Shown here in pieces: positions 1-11,340 of a stretch of 64,000 nt of DNA. Location of the stretch: positions 818,365 through 882,364 of the forward strand of contig VZQC01005558.1 in the NCBI GenBank assembly GCA_009823505.1. Direction: 5' to 3'. Under the pieces are notes generated by a model. The model saw only the letters and a list, made by a program, of their open reading frames with translations, did not search any database and had not been told where the DNA came from. Made by a program: the position numbers and the translations under genes. Source of the stretch: Rhizomys pruinosus (taxonomy: Eukaryota > Chordata > Mammalia > Rodentia > Spalacidae). Each line of letters begins with the position of its first letter. Position 1 is the stretch's first letter.

Positions 1-950
1 CTCTCACCCTTGATTTACAAGTAAAGTCAACTCCGGCATATTGGACCAAAGACCTCATACACTTTGTGACAACCCCAAACTCTGGAGGTGATAGAAGAGA
101 AACTTGGCAGCAGACTACAAGATCCGGCGTAGGGAAAAGACTTCCTAAACAGACAGCGCTGCACAAGAAATAAGATCGACAATTGACAAATGGGACCTCA
201 TATATACTCAAAGTAGTCTGTACATCAAAGAAAAATAAAGGAGTGAAGAAAAACCCCCACGAGTGGAGGAACCTTCACTGCAGATACATGGACAAAGCAT
301 TAATTCCAGAGTATACAAGCTATCAAAAAACAAAGAAGAAAGAAAACAACTACTCACTCAAAAGATGGAGCAAAGATCCTGAAAGAGACTTCACAGAGGG
401 AGGAATTAGAAGATGGCAGAAAAACACTCGTAAAAAGTGTTCAACATTTAATATTAGGAAATGAACAAATTAAACCACTTTAGATATCACTCTACTCCAT
501 AAATGGCTAGGATCAAGAAAAAAGATACCAAGTGCTGGAGGGGTTGTGGGGAAAGGGGAACACTCATCCATTGTGGTAGGGAATGAATGACGAAGCCACT
601 ATGGAAACAGTTGGAGAACCTTAGGAGACTCAAATGGCCTCCATTTGGACCCAGTCCTACCACCTCCTGGGTATATACCCACAAGGACACAACTTACGCA
701 GAAATTCATGCACACTATTTTTTTGCAGCTTCGTTCACAATAGGAAAAAGGTGGAACCACCCAACTGCCCCTCAACTGACGAGTGGATAGAGAAATGTGG
801 ACACATTACACAATAGATTCTTAGCCAACAGCAAAACAAAAAAAACATCTGAACTTTGCAGGTAAATGGAGGAGCTAGAAAGACATTATTAAGTGAAATA
901 CCAGTCCCGAAAAAAAAAACAAAAATGGTGTTCCTCATATGCTGTGGATG
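1..950 (+). pseudogene. L1 ORF2 C-terminal remnant (broken)
   Basis: This encodes only the last part of the L1 ORF2 protein, the region with the cysteine-rich end, in fragments. Recognisable pieces include the stretch matching 'tcaaaagatggagcaaag' (near 360) and the final segment before the stop near 900-950. Frames change repeatedly and no continuous product is possible. Since the flanking block has dense small indels, part of the damage may be sequencing error. It has no catalytic region. Confidence 0.8.
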
Positions 951-3212
951 TGCCAAAAAACCAGATATAAATATTTCTTGGAGGGGATGCATATAAAAGA
1001 AAAAACAGAAAGACTGCATCAGAAACGAGCCGAAATGAGTGAAATTGGGAGGGGGAGGGGGGGCGAGAGAGGGACACACCGTTTTATATTGATTAATGAT
1101 ATATAATTCATGTGATTCAACAGTACCCATTTTGCCAGACACTGTATACAGGACATGGTGTTTAGGACTTAGTAAAAGTAAATATGTGTATATTAAAAAC
1201 ACTTGGTTTAAGATCTGATATAAAACGGTAATGCACTGAGTAACTGGAATAAATGCTGTGTCACATTTTGTTTTACTAAATGTGTAGAATCAATAACTTT
1301 TGGATATGGCACACACAATGTTTTCTATAATTTTCTTTGTACAGTATACCTTGTAGCATTCTCTTAAGTATGATTTAACCTAAAAATTAAGTTTGCTTCC
1401 TAAGTTAACCACATATAATCACCCAAAACAGTATGGTGAATTTGATGAAATCTGGCTTTATCCACCCTATTTTATATAATAAACTGTCTTCTTAATCATG
1501 GTAAACCAAAATAAGGGGGATAAGATGTTAGAATGACCTTTTTGTCAAACCTTGCAATTCAAATCTAAACTAACTAGGGAAAAGATTGTGCCGTCCAACA
1601 ATACAAAATGTCACCAAATTAACAATGAGAAAGAAAAAGATCAGCTTTGCATATGTAGTAGATGTACCAGAAGTGCCAACAGAAGTGGCCCGTAGAAAAT
1701 TGAAAGGAAGGAAAAAGCCTCAGATTGCTAAACACTAACCCCTCTGTATATCCTATTGTTAACAAATATTTATAAGAGTCCTAATGAAACTTACCTTTAG
1801 GTGCACTAAGGTTTTATATGAGAGACTTTCTTACCTTTAATAGGAAAGGAGAATATGATGTGATTATGAGGTCGCTATCTCCAAATTTGTATATTGGATA
1901 CAACTTTATAGAATAATCTCTTATAAAAACTGTTAAAACTGCCTTCTTTAATTGCTTAATAGGCATAAGAACTGTGAAAACGGATTATTCTCTGTTCAGA
2001 ACCAATTATACGTAAAGTTTCCTTAAGTCTATGCAGCTTAAGCAAAAATATATCAATACAGGAGACTTGACACAGCAAAATGGATTATCTACCAGTGGGT
2101 GGAGTTGCCAGGGGATCCCAAGACCCCACAAAGTAAAAGAGCTATTGCCATCCAAAAACTGGGATACCTGACCAAGAAAGAGAGGCGTTAAGTTCCCGCG
2201 TGCGAAGACCTGAAGTAACATGGGAAAGATGTATGAGAAACCACACATGCAAGTGTACAGATGGCCTTCGGACATACCAGAGAGTGTTACCAACAGGACA
2301 CTCAACCAATAAGCAAATACGGGTTCTCCCTGGTAAGCCAAGGGACTCCCTCGTCACAGACCGCTACACACCCCGCGCTGGCCTGGAATATACCTGTGCA
2401 CGCGAGGCAGCCATATGCTGTATATCCATAACAAACTAATTGGCTATTGGCTCTCCCTTGGAGTAGGCAATCACCCCATGGCTGATGCCACAAGCTTACA
2501 GCCTCTATATGGTTAGGAGATTGTTATACGCCACATGTAAGACGCCTGTCATATTAAACCAGGAAAAAAATGTCATTCACTGGTTAAACATCTCATCCCT
2601 AACTTTGTGTCTATACCAAATAACCAAACTATAACTATTAGTGCTCTTTAATAAAACCTAGTATATCTATCATGCTTGTTGCTTCATTAGTAGGATTGAA
2701 AGGGGTTATTCCTGGACAAACTGTCAGCCCATGAAAGGAAACAGCCAGAATTGACCAGAGTCCAAGACAACAGCTCCAGAGAGAGTGGACTGTTTTGCTT
2801 CTCATCCACCTGTGCCCCTTTCCTAAGCCTAGGGAACAATCTGCAGAAGAGGGGGCGTGATAGAATGTAAGGGCTGCAATTGGGGTGAATGGTGAAACTA
2901 CAGCAATGTAGTCTGGACACTCATTTGATCAACTTGATTGAACATACAACCCCTCTGGATGGTGGGGCTGTGGGGGTTTGGGCACAACAGCCTGCAAATT
3001 GGTTTCATATGAAGGATGCTTGTACTCATCGATCATCACTTATAGCTAAAAAATGAAAAAAAAAACTGAGAGAAAGATGCAGGACAGTTATGGCAAAATG
3101 CATGATCTGGGATGGGGTGGGGGTAGGGAAGGGAAAGGGAAATATGCCTGATCTGAATTGGAAAATGATGTATGAAATGTACAAAGCACCAATAAAAAAA
3201 ATTAAAAAAAAA
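1..3212 (+). mobile_element. L1-A: 3' portion of an L1 with a long 3'UTR
   Basis: The element enters from the left edge inside the C-terminal part of ORF2 and runs to an A-rich tail at about 3190-3212. Positions 1-950 align with the ORF2 end of the L1 at 8750-9885. After the ORF2 end come about 2.25 kb of non-coding sequence shared in the same order with 37451-39860. The distal part is also shared with 20003-20477. The last 150 bases carry the L1 3' hallmark, a G-rich polypurine tract (3115-3145), followed by an AATAAA-type signal. The first 2.7 kb has many single-base gaps relative to its sibling copies, probably consensus errors. The 5' TSD lies outside the window. Confidence 0.9.
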
Positions 3213-3596
3213 GAGATGAGACTGTATAAATAAGCTTAATTTCCTAAGGTTCAGTCAAGTAGGTTAAGAAGCAAAATGTATCTCTAGTCAAGGTTTGTTT
3301 AATGGTGGCCAGTTTTTGTTCAAGCTTTATATGCATATCTGTAGGAGAAGTAAGCCCTGGTGCTCAACATACACTGAGCATGCTCAATTGTAATTTCCCA
3401 TGGAACCAAAATGACATCTGCCTAGCAGCCTGGCAACAGATGATGCAGCCTATACCGAACCTATGGGAGAAAAGATATGCCAACTGACACACTAACTGCC
3501 ACCTGCTAAGGACCAATGGGATGCAGGGAGGGGGTATAAAAGTCTGCCTGATTCCTGTAATAAATAAGCCTGCTTTTGCCTTTCAAAAAAAAAAAA
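3213..3596 (+). mobile_element. LTR-like segment ending in poly(A)
   Basis: A CCAAT box (3513-3517), a TATAAA box (3535-3540) and an AATAAA signal (3559-3564) lie in the spacing expected at the U3/R boundary of an LTR with a very short R region. The sequence runs 20 bases past AATAAA and then becomes 12 A residues (3585-3596), so it looks like the end of a polyadenylated RNA copied into DNA. It sits directly after the L1-A tail. It could be a 3' transduction by L1-A that used this LTR's polyadenylation site, or an independently retroposed LTR fragment. I cannot assign the family. Confidence 0.5.
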
Positions 3597-4305
3597 CTGG
3601 TAAAACTGCCTTCTTTAATTGACTAATAGACATAGGAACCGAGAAAAGGATTATTCTCTATTCAGATCCAAATAGAAAACTAAAGTCTCCTTAAGCTATG
3701 CACTTAAGCAAAATATATTAATACAGGAGAGCTCTGATATTAGCAATGGATTATTCTGCCAAGTAGATGTTGGCCAGGGTATCCGATCCCCCCCCAAAGG
3801 TAAAGGCTTCTTGCCTGTAAACTGGGATACCTGCAAGAAGGGAGGCAATAAGGCCCTGCTATCGAAGACCTGATGTAAGCATGGGAAAGATGTATTGAGA
3901 CCACACTTGCAAGTGTACAGTTGGTCTCTGGTATACCAGAGAGTGTTGTTACCAAAGGCCACTAAACCAATAAAGCAAACATAGATCTCCTTGAGTCAAG
4001 CAAGGCTCCTCCGTCAGCACCAACTACACCTCACCTGCCTGGAAATACTGTGCAGCAGTGGCAGCCATATACCTGTGTATCCCAAATCCGATTGGCTATT
4101 AGCTCTCTCCTTGGAGGCATAATCTATGGCTGATACCACAAACTTACGTCCTCTAGTGATTAGGAGATGTTATAAGCCACAGTAATATCCTGTCATATTT
4201 TACGGTAAAACATAATTCATGGATTAACGTACCATACAAACCTCTTTGTCTATAAAAATGTAACCTACCATAACAATTAGTACTGTTTAAATACCTATAT
4301 ATCCT
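3597..4305 (+). mobile_element. Internal fragment of the long L1 3'UTR
   Basis: This aligns with 38565-39270 of the complete long-3'UTR L1 and with about 1945-2660 of L1-A, in the same orientation. It starts at 'aaactggtaaaactgcc' and stops at 'taaatacctatatat', where the next L1 begins. It lacks both ORF2 and the polyadenylated end, so it is truncated on both sides. The matching continuation does not reappear after the L1 at 4306-10213, so a rearrangement or assembly join is likely. Confidence 0.8.
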
Positions 4306-4766
4306 GAGATCTCCTGAGACCAGCTCAGGCAAGCGCAGGTAGGTGGACAGCAGCTGAGTGCTTCAGCAAGGCTGATTGCTTATTGATTTCATCTAGTTAA
4401 TCCATTAACCCAGTTGTCTTTGGCTTGGTTGGCTTTTGTGGTTGTGGGGGTGGAGTTATCCTCCCAGCTGGTATTAAAAGTCGGGTTGTGTGAGTCTCAA
4501 TCTGAGATCTCCCAAGACCAGCTCAGGCAAGCCCAGGTAGTGGGGCAAGAGCCCGTCCACAGTCAGTATCTCCACCCCACCCCCCTGGCAACTGAGATTA
4601 CAAAGGTATCTGAAGGAGGTAAGCAAAGCAAACCTTCAACACGGTGAAGGCGCATTTAGGACCTACATTGGAATACAGGCAAGGAGAACCTCATATGCCA
4701 GAAACACGAAGAAGAGACACCACAGGAAAGGGGCAGGATAATCCCGCATCAAGCTTTACCAACCCT
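4306..4766 (+). promoter_or_regulatory. L1-B 5'UTR with tandem monomers (promoter region)
   Basis: The motif 'gagatctcctgagaccagct' at 4306 recurs as 'gagatctcccaagaccagct' at 4504, a spacing of 198 bp. The following bases (tcaggcaagc.caggtag) also repeat. In mouse, L1 promoters are arrays of roughly 200-bp monomers, so this is probably one and a half monomers plus the tether before ORF1. The same motif starts the L1 at 24898. Promoter function is inferred from this architecture, not shown. Confidence 0.7.
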
Positions 4767-5825
4767 ATGGAAGATTCCTACAGTGGGATCGCCATGGGGA
4801 TGGCCCAGGACACAGATATCAAAAACACAATTGGGAACATATTTAAAGAACTACAACATTATAAAGAGCAAATCAAAGAACTAAGAAAAGAGAATGAAGA
4901 ACTCAAGTAGGACCTAGAGAGAGAGAATGACAAACTCTGGAAGGAAGTAGAAACACTGAAAAGATCCCATGCTGAAAAAGATAGGGAAACCAACCATCAA
5001 AGCAAAGAGTTAAAGGAAGAGATTGAGAAGCTCCGAGAAGAAGTAGATATACTAAAGAAATCAGAAGAAGAAATGAAAAAGGAAATCAAACACTCATCCA
5101 ATCAAGAGGAAAGGAGTGGAAAAAGCCTCAGAAGCAGAATGGAGGAAGCAGAACAAAGAATATCAGACCTGGAAGATAACACAGAACAACTAAAAACCTC
5201 AAGGAAAGATTATGAAAAATTTAAAAATACACAAAAGTGGAACAACCAGGAACTGTGGGACACTATGAAAAGATCAAACCTCCGCATCATAGGAATAGAG
5301 GAAGGAGAAGAATCCCAAGAGAATGGTATTGATCAGATCTTCAACAGAATAATAGATGAAAACTTCCCCAAACTAAAAAAGGACAAACCAATACCAATAC
5401 AAGAAGCACATAGAACTCCAAACAGACAAGATCAGAAAAGAAATTCTCCACGCCACATCATAGTTAAAATGCTAGACACCCAAAACAAAGACAAAATCCT
5501 TAAAGCCACAAGAGAAAAACAACAAGTGACCTATAAGGGGAAACCTATCAGAATTACAACTGACTTCTCAATGCAAACTATGAAAGCAAGAAGAACCTGG
5601 AGCAAAGCATTCCCAGTGTTAAGGGACAATAGATGCCAACCCAGGTTACTATACCCAGCAAAAATGTCAATTATAGTTGAAGGAGAGAGAAAAACCTTCC
5701 ATGACATAAACAACTTGAAAGAATACATGTCCGGAAAACCAACCCTTCAGAGAATACTTGAAGCAATTCAAAGAACAGAAGAAAGGAGCAACCAACCCCA
5801 GGCACCTAGAAAGAGAAATCAATAA
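4767..5825 (+). pseudogene. L1 ORF1 (RNA-binding chaperone), one nonsense codon
   Basis: ORF1p coats L1 RNA as a trimer and acts as a nucleic-acid chaperone in the cytoplasmic L1 particle. The frame starts at ATG 4767 (MEDSYSG) and would give 352 residues, close to mouse ORF1p. A charged coiled coil occupies roughly residues 30-160 and includes two 11-residue repeats (4881-4946). The RNA-recognition and C-terminal domains follow, with recognisable blocks such as SNLRIIGIEEGEE, FPKL and the PARMSI-like YPAKMS. The only disabling change is TAG at 4908-4910, where sibling copies read AAG (Lys). An upstream in-frame ATG at 4644 lies in the 5'UTR and is not the expected start. Confidence 0.9.
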
Positions 5826-5866
5826 AAGCATAACTGCAGAAGTAGAAACCTAAATCAAAACCGCAG

Positions 5867-8800
5867 ATGGATAATAAGGCAAAAGGAAGCAACACAAACC
5901 TATCAGTCATAACCTTAAATATTAATGGACTAAATTCCCCAATCAAAAGACATAGACTGGGAGACTGGATTAGGAAACAGAATCCATCGATATGCTGTCT
6001 ACAAGAAACACATCTTACCTTCAAGGACAGGCACCACCTTAAAGTGAAGGGATGGAAAAAAATATTCCAAGCAAATGGTACCAAAAAGAAAGCAGGTGTT
6101 GCTATTTTAATATCGGATAAAATAGACTTCAAAGTAAAAGAAATCAGAAGAGACAAAGAAGGCCATTACATTTTCATCAAAGGAACAATCCACCAAGAAG
6201 ATTTCACAATTATGAATATATATGCCCCAAATTCTGGTGCACCAAACTTTATAAAGACAATTCTCCAGGACCACAAGTCACAGACTAACCCCAGCACACT
6301 CATAGTGGGAGATTTCAATACCCCACTGAGTCCTTTGGATAGGTCAACAGGACAAAAAATAAACAGAGAGACATCTGAACTGAACGATATGATACACCAA
6401 ATGGACCTCATAGACCTCTACCGAACATTCCATCCTAATACCAGAGAATACACTTTCTACTCAGCACCCCACGGAACATTCTCCAAAATCGACCACATCC
6501 TGGGACACAGAAGAAACCTCTACAAATACAAAAAGATTGAAATAATTTCATGCATCCTGTCAGACCACAGTGCAATGAAGCTCAACATCAACACCAGGAC
6601 AAGCCCTCCTGCCTACAAGAACACATGGAGACTAAACAACACACTCTTGAATAATGAATGGGTCAAGGAAGAGATAAAGAAAGAAATAAAAACATTCCTG
6701 GAACTGAATGACAATGACAATACAACACAACAAAACTTATGGGATACCTTAAAAGCAGTCCTAAGAGGGAAATTTATAGCCCTGGGTGCCTACATTAGAA
6801 AAACAGAAAGAGCACAAGTGAATGATCTAACACTACAGCTAAAAGCACTTGAGAGGCAACAACAGATGAACCCTAAACGCAACAGACAGGAAGAAATAAC
6901 AAAAATCAGAGCAGAAATCAATGAAATAGAAACAAAGAAAACAATACAAAAAATCAATGAAGCCAAAAGTTGGTTCTTTGAAAGAATAAACAAGATAGAC
7001 AGACCTCTAGCCCAGTTAACAAAAAGAAAGAAGGAACAACTCCAAATCAATACAATCTGTGATGAAAAGGGAAATATCACAACGGACAAGGAAAAGATCA
7101 AGAAAATTATATGGGAATATTACAAGAACCTATATTCTACCAAGTTTGAAAATCTAGAAGAAATGGATGAATATCTGAAATCTTGGGAATCACCAAAGCT
7201 TGGCCAAGAGGAGACCAGCAGCTTAAACAGACCCATAACATATGAAGAAATAGAGGATGTAGTAAGAAGCCTCCCAACTAAAAAAAGCCCAGGCCCAGAC
7301 GGTTTCACAGCAGAATTCTATAAAACATTTCAAAAAGACCTACAACCATTATTTCTGAAACTGTTTAGAAGTATACAATCAGAGGGAACTCTCCCAAATT
7401 CCTTCTATGAAGCCAACATCACTCTATTACCAAAACCAGGCAAAGATCCAACTAAAAAGGAGAATTATAGACCCATCTCCCTCATGAACACAGATGCCAA
7501 AATTCTAAACAGAATACTGGCAAATCGCATACAGACCCACATCAAGAAGATCATCCATCATGACCAAGTTGGATTCATACCAGAGATGCAGGGATGGTTC
7601 AACATACGAAAATCAATAAACATCATCAAACACATAAATGGAATCAAAGACAAAAACCACACCATCATCTCAATTGATGCTGAAAAAGCCTTTGACAAAA
7701 TCCAGCATCCCTTCATGCTTAAGGTCCTAGAAGGAATTGGATTGGAGGGATCATTCCTCAATGTAATCAAAGCCATACAAAGGAAATCGACAGCCAATAT
7801 CATCCTAAATGGGGAAATGAAAGTAACATTCCCTTTAAAGGTAGGAACTTGACAAGGCTGCCCCTGTCACCACTCCTCTTCAATACAGTGCTTAAAACAC
7901 TTGCTAGAGCAATAAGGCAAGAATAGCAAATTAAAGCAGAACTAATTGGAAAAGAGGAAGTCAAGCTATCCCTATTTGCTGATGACATGATTGTTTATTT
8001 AAGGGATGCTAAAAACTCCACCAGAAAACTCCTAGAAATGATTAACAGCTTCATCAAAGTGGCAGTATACAAAATTAACTTAAAAAAAAAACAACAATGG
8101 TCTTTCTTTACACCAAGAACAAGCAACTGGAAAAAGAATTCAAAGAGACCTTCCCGCTCACAATAGCCTCAAAAACAATAAAATACCTAGGAACAAACCT
8201 AACCAAAGACACCAAGGATCTCTACAACAAAATTTTAAACCTTTAAAGAAAGAAATTGAAGAAGACATCAGAAGATGGAAAAACCTCCCATGCTCATGGA
8301 TTGGGAAAATTAACATTGTAAAAATGTCCATTTTACCAAAACTGTTGTACAGATTTAAAGAAATTTCAATGAAAATCCCCAAGAGTTTCTTCACAGGCTT
8401 GGGAAAAAAAGTCCTTAAATTCATTTGGAAAAACAAAAGACCCTGCATAGCCAAAACAAACCTGAGCAAAAAGAGCTACACAGGGGGATCTCTATACCAG
8501 ACTTCAAACTATACTATAGGGCTATAGTCATAAAAACAGCCTGGTACTGGCACAAAAGCAGACCTGTTGACCAATGGAACAAAACTGAAGATCAAAATGT
8601 GAGCACATACAATTTCAGCCATCTTATATTTGACAAGGGGTCCAAGAAGCCACAATGGAGAAAAGACAGCATCTTCAGCAAGTGCTGTTGGCAAAACTGG
8701 ATCATCACTTGTAGAAGAATGAAATTAAACCCCTACCTCTTGCCCTGTACAAAAGTCAACTCCAGATGGATCATAGACCTCAACATGAAACCCCAAACTC

Positions 8801-9885
8801 TGAGGGTGATAGAAGAAAAAGTTGCCAGAAGACTAGAAGACATAGGCATAGGAAAAGACTTCCTAAATCAGACAGCACCTGCACAAGAATTAAGGTTGAC
8901 AATTGACAAATAGGACCTTATTAAGCTCAAAAGCTTCTGTACATCAAAAGAAACAATCAAGCCAGGCATGATGGTGCACGCCTTTAATCCTAGCACTTGG
9001 GAGGCAGAGGCAGAAGAATGTCTGTGAGTTCAAGGCCAGCCTGGTCTACAGAGTGAGTTCCAGGACATCCAGAGCTGCAGGGAGACCTTGTCTCAAAATG
9101 ACGGGCAAAAAAAAAAAAAAAAAAGAAATCAACAGGAAAGAGAAGAGAAATCCCATGGAGTGGGAGGAAACATTCACTGCAGAAACTTCTGAAAAAGCAT
9201 TGATTTCCAGAATTTATAAACTACTCAAAAACAAAGAAGAAAGAAAACAAATGACCCACTCAATAGATGGAGCAAAGAGCTGACAGAGACTTCACAAGTG
9301 AGGAATTACAATTGAGGAATTAGAGATGGCTGAGAAATACCTTAAGAAGTGTTCAACATCACTAATTATTAAGTATATGCAAATCAAAACCACTTTAAGA
9401 TATCATCTTACTCCAATAAGACCGGTTAGGATCAAGAAAACAAATGATACCAAGTGCTGGAGAGGTTGTGGGGAAAGGGGAACACTCATCCACTGCTGGT
9501 GAGAATGTAAACTCATACAGCCACTATGGAAAGCAGTGTGGAGAACACTTGGAAGACTTGGAATGAACTTGCCACCTGACCCAGCCATACCACTCCTAGG
9601 CATGTATCCTCAAGACTCAGCCCACCACTGAGATACATGCAGGGCCATGTTTATTTCAGCTCTGTTCCCAATAGCAAAGAGCTGGAACCAACTCAAATGC
9701 CCCTCAACTGACGAGTAGATAGAGAAAATATGGTACATCTACACAGTGGAATTCTATGCAGAGGTAAAGAAAGACGACATCATGAGCTTTGCAGGAAAAT
9801 GGCTGGAGCTAGAAGACATGCTGAGTGAAGTAACACAGTCCCAGAAAAACAAACGACGAATGTTATCCCTCATCTGTGGATGCTA
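5867..9885 (+). pseudogene. L1 ORF2 (endonuclease-reverse transcriptase), disabled
   Basis: ORF2p nicks target DNA and reverse-transcribes L1 RNA at the nick. The AP-type endonuclease domain is intact in frame from 5867, with NINGLNSP, the QETHL glutamate, the [12 protein letters not shown] block and SDHSAMKL. The reverse transcriptase follows, with [14 protein letters not shown] and [11 protein letters not shown]. The frame stops at TGA 7850-7852, where siblings have TGG (Trp) just before QGCPLSP. One base is also missing a few codons later (about 7862). The catalytic FADD block is still readable at about 7974-7986 in another frame. A B1 SINE at 8962-9125 splits the C-terminal region. It is not functional as it stands. 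Confidence 0.93.
8962..9125 (+). mobile_element. B1 SINE inserted in L1-B ORF2
   Basis: A 7SL-derived B1 with the usual order: a 'gccaggcatgatggtgcacg' head, 'ggaggcagaggcag', 'gttcaaggccagcctggtct' and an A tail of about 18. The flanks 'aaagaaacaatcaa' (left) and 'aaagaaatcaac' (right) approximate a TSD. It is therefore younger than L1-B. Confidence 0.92.
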
Positions 9886-10213
9886 ATGCCAGTTACCTAG
9901 TTGTAAGTATTTCTTGTGCACAGCCCCTTGAGCTTTTGTCCAAGCAGTTGGGAGTGATGCATATTGGAAACAACAACAACAACAACAACAACAGCAACAG
10001 CAACAGCAACAGAAAGGACTGCATCAAAGACCTGACTGAAACAGTAAACTTCTGCTCAAAACAGTCAACTTCCACATGGAGACTATTGAGAAAGACTGAG
10101 AAAGAGATGAAAAGCATGTTTGGCAGACTACATGAGCTCTGGTGGGGTGGGGGGATAGGGTGGGGGACACAGGTCTAGATTTGATAATCTTGTACAAAAT
10201 ATATATTAAAAAA
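9886..10213 (+). other. Short-type L1 3'UTR with (CAA)n and G-rich tract
   Basis: The 3'UTR is only about 330 bp. It holds a (CAA)/(CAG) trinucleotide run at 9970-10011 and a G-rich run at 10141-10167 with at least four G-tracts, a likely G-quadruplex on the sense strand. It ends 'ggtctagatttgataatc' plus A residues. The same type, with a pure (CAA)n, is found at 41546-41815. It differs from the long type at 37451-39860. Confidence 0.85.
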
Positions 10214-10500
10214 TGAATTCTGCTGTGAAACCATCTGGGCCTGGGCCTTTTTTATTTGGGAGTGTTTTTTTTTATTACCTCTTCAATTTCCTCAAATATT
10301 ATGGGTCTGTTTAAAGTGTCAAACTGTTCTTGGTTAAGCTTTGTTGATTCCTAGGATTTCAGATATTCATCCATTTCTCTTAGGTTTTCAAATTTAATAG
10401 AGTATAGGTCTTTGAAGTATTCTTGTATGATTGTCCAAATCTTTTCTTTGTCTGTTGTAATGTTACACATTTCATCATAAATCTATTGATTTGGAGTTGC
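10214..10500 (-). mobile_element. L1 ORF2 fragment, antisense
   Basis: The reverse complement matches ORF2 around the PGPDGF block of the reverse transcriptase (about 7040-7320 of L1-B). It begins exactly where the L1-B tail ends. Both ends are truncated and it carries no A tail of its own. Confidence 0.85.
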
Positions 10501-10616
10501 TCTTAAATCTTAAGGTAAAATCCAGAAGGCAGAACAGGGAAGGGGCCGGTATCCAGATTAAAATGGTCAGGCACAATATTGTAGCAGGTCCTTCCCAAGG
10601 TAGGGAGACAAAGAGG
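10501..10616. other. Unassigned spacer
   Basis: I see no repeat or coding signal here. It separates the antisense L1 fragment from a B2 SINE. Confidence 0.5.
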
Positions 10617-10808
10617 GCGGGCTGGAGAGATGGCTCAGCAGTTAAGAGCACCAAGTGCTCTTGCAGAGGACCCGGGTTCGATTCCCAGCACCCACATGGC
10701 AGCTAAGAACCTTCTTTAACTCCAGTTCCAGGGGTGACCTCCACGACATTGCATGACACAGGTGAACCAACCTACATGCAGACAGTACATTCATACACAT
10801 AAAAAAAA
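10617..10808 (+). mobile_element. B2 SINE
   Basis: Begins 'gggctggagagatggctcag', the tRNA-derived head. The RNA polymerase III A box is in 'ggctcagcagttaagagc' and the B box is 'gggttcgattccc'. The body and an AATAAA-less A-rich tail follow. It lacks the internal duplication seen in the B2 at 20601. Confidence 0.9.
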
Positions 10809-10908
10809 GACAGAGGCAGAGAGGTAAAGAGGAAGAGGGAGAGAGAGGAAGACCAGGAAGAGAAAGGGATAGTGGATAGGGAGAGGGGGAGGAATGGGAA
10901 GAGGGGGC
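10805..10908 (+). repeat. Purine-rich (GA/GGGA) low-complexity tract
   Basis: About 100 bases almost entirely of A and G follow the B2 tail directly. It probably grew from the SINE's A-rich end. Confidence 0.85.
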
Positions 10909-11153
10909 GAAGCCACTTTGTGTAAGTATTCAGCTCTGCAGAAGAAAATGGTTTCCTTTACACTAGTGTCAGTGTCCATGGTAAATTCTAACCTTAGCTA
11001 CTTGGACAGCCTACAGGAAATGACTAAATGGGAACTAGGAAGAGTATTTTTACCTTATAGAAAGCAAATATATAAACAGCACATGAATAATAGAAAAATT
11101 TAGTAAAAGTTGGAATTATGACATGTTGCTTTTAATTTTGTTTTATATTTATT

Positions 11154-11158
<5 letters not shown>

Positions 11159-11197
<39 letters not shown>

Positions 11198-11340
11198 CTT
11201 GCTTGCATGCCACTGTGGAGATCAGAGGACAGGTAGTGGGAGTCAGTTCTTTCTTTGTTCCATGCAGATCACTGGCTGGGACTCAGGTTGTCGGGCTTGG
11301 CAGCAAGCCCCTTTACTCTCTGAGCCATCTAATTAGCCCT
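11159..11340 (-). mobile_element. B3-type SINE with (TG)n tail, minus strand
   Basis: A (TG)18 run (11159-11194) is followed by the reverse complement of a tRNA-derived SINE of the B2/B3 group. It ends in 'ctgagccatct', the inverted A-box head. The (TG)n is the inverted (CA)n tail typical of B3 elements. Confidence 0.8.

Larger units (their letters stand above)
4306..10213 (+). mobile_element. L1-B: nearly full-length L1 with a short 3'UTR
   Basis: This is the most complete L1 in the window. In order it has a 5'UTR with two related monomer starts (4306, 4504), ORF1 (4767-5825), a 41-base intergenic gap, ORF2 (5867 to about 9885, interrupted by a B1 SINE), and a 330-bp 3'UTR with a (CAA)n run and a G-rich tract, ending in a short A tail (10208-10213). 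ORF1 and ORF2 carry few disabling changes, so it is relatively young, but it cannot move on its own. I found no matching TSD: the left flank is a 3'UTR fragment and the right flank is minus-strand ORF2. Confidence 0.95.

Noticed and set aside
735..1202. 155-codon minus-strand frame
   Set aside because: It is antisense to L1 ORF2 and 3'UTR in an indel-rich block. No independent support.
5867..7852. 661-codon frame considered as an intact gene
   Set aside because: It is L1 ORF2 cut by a nonsense codon before the catalytic FADD block, so it is a pseudogene fragment.
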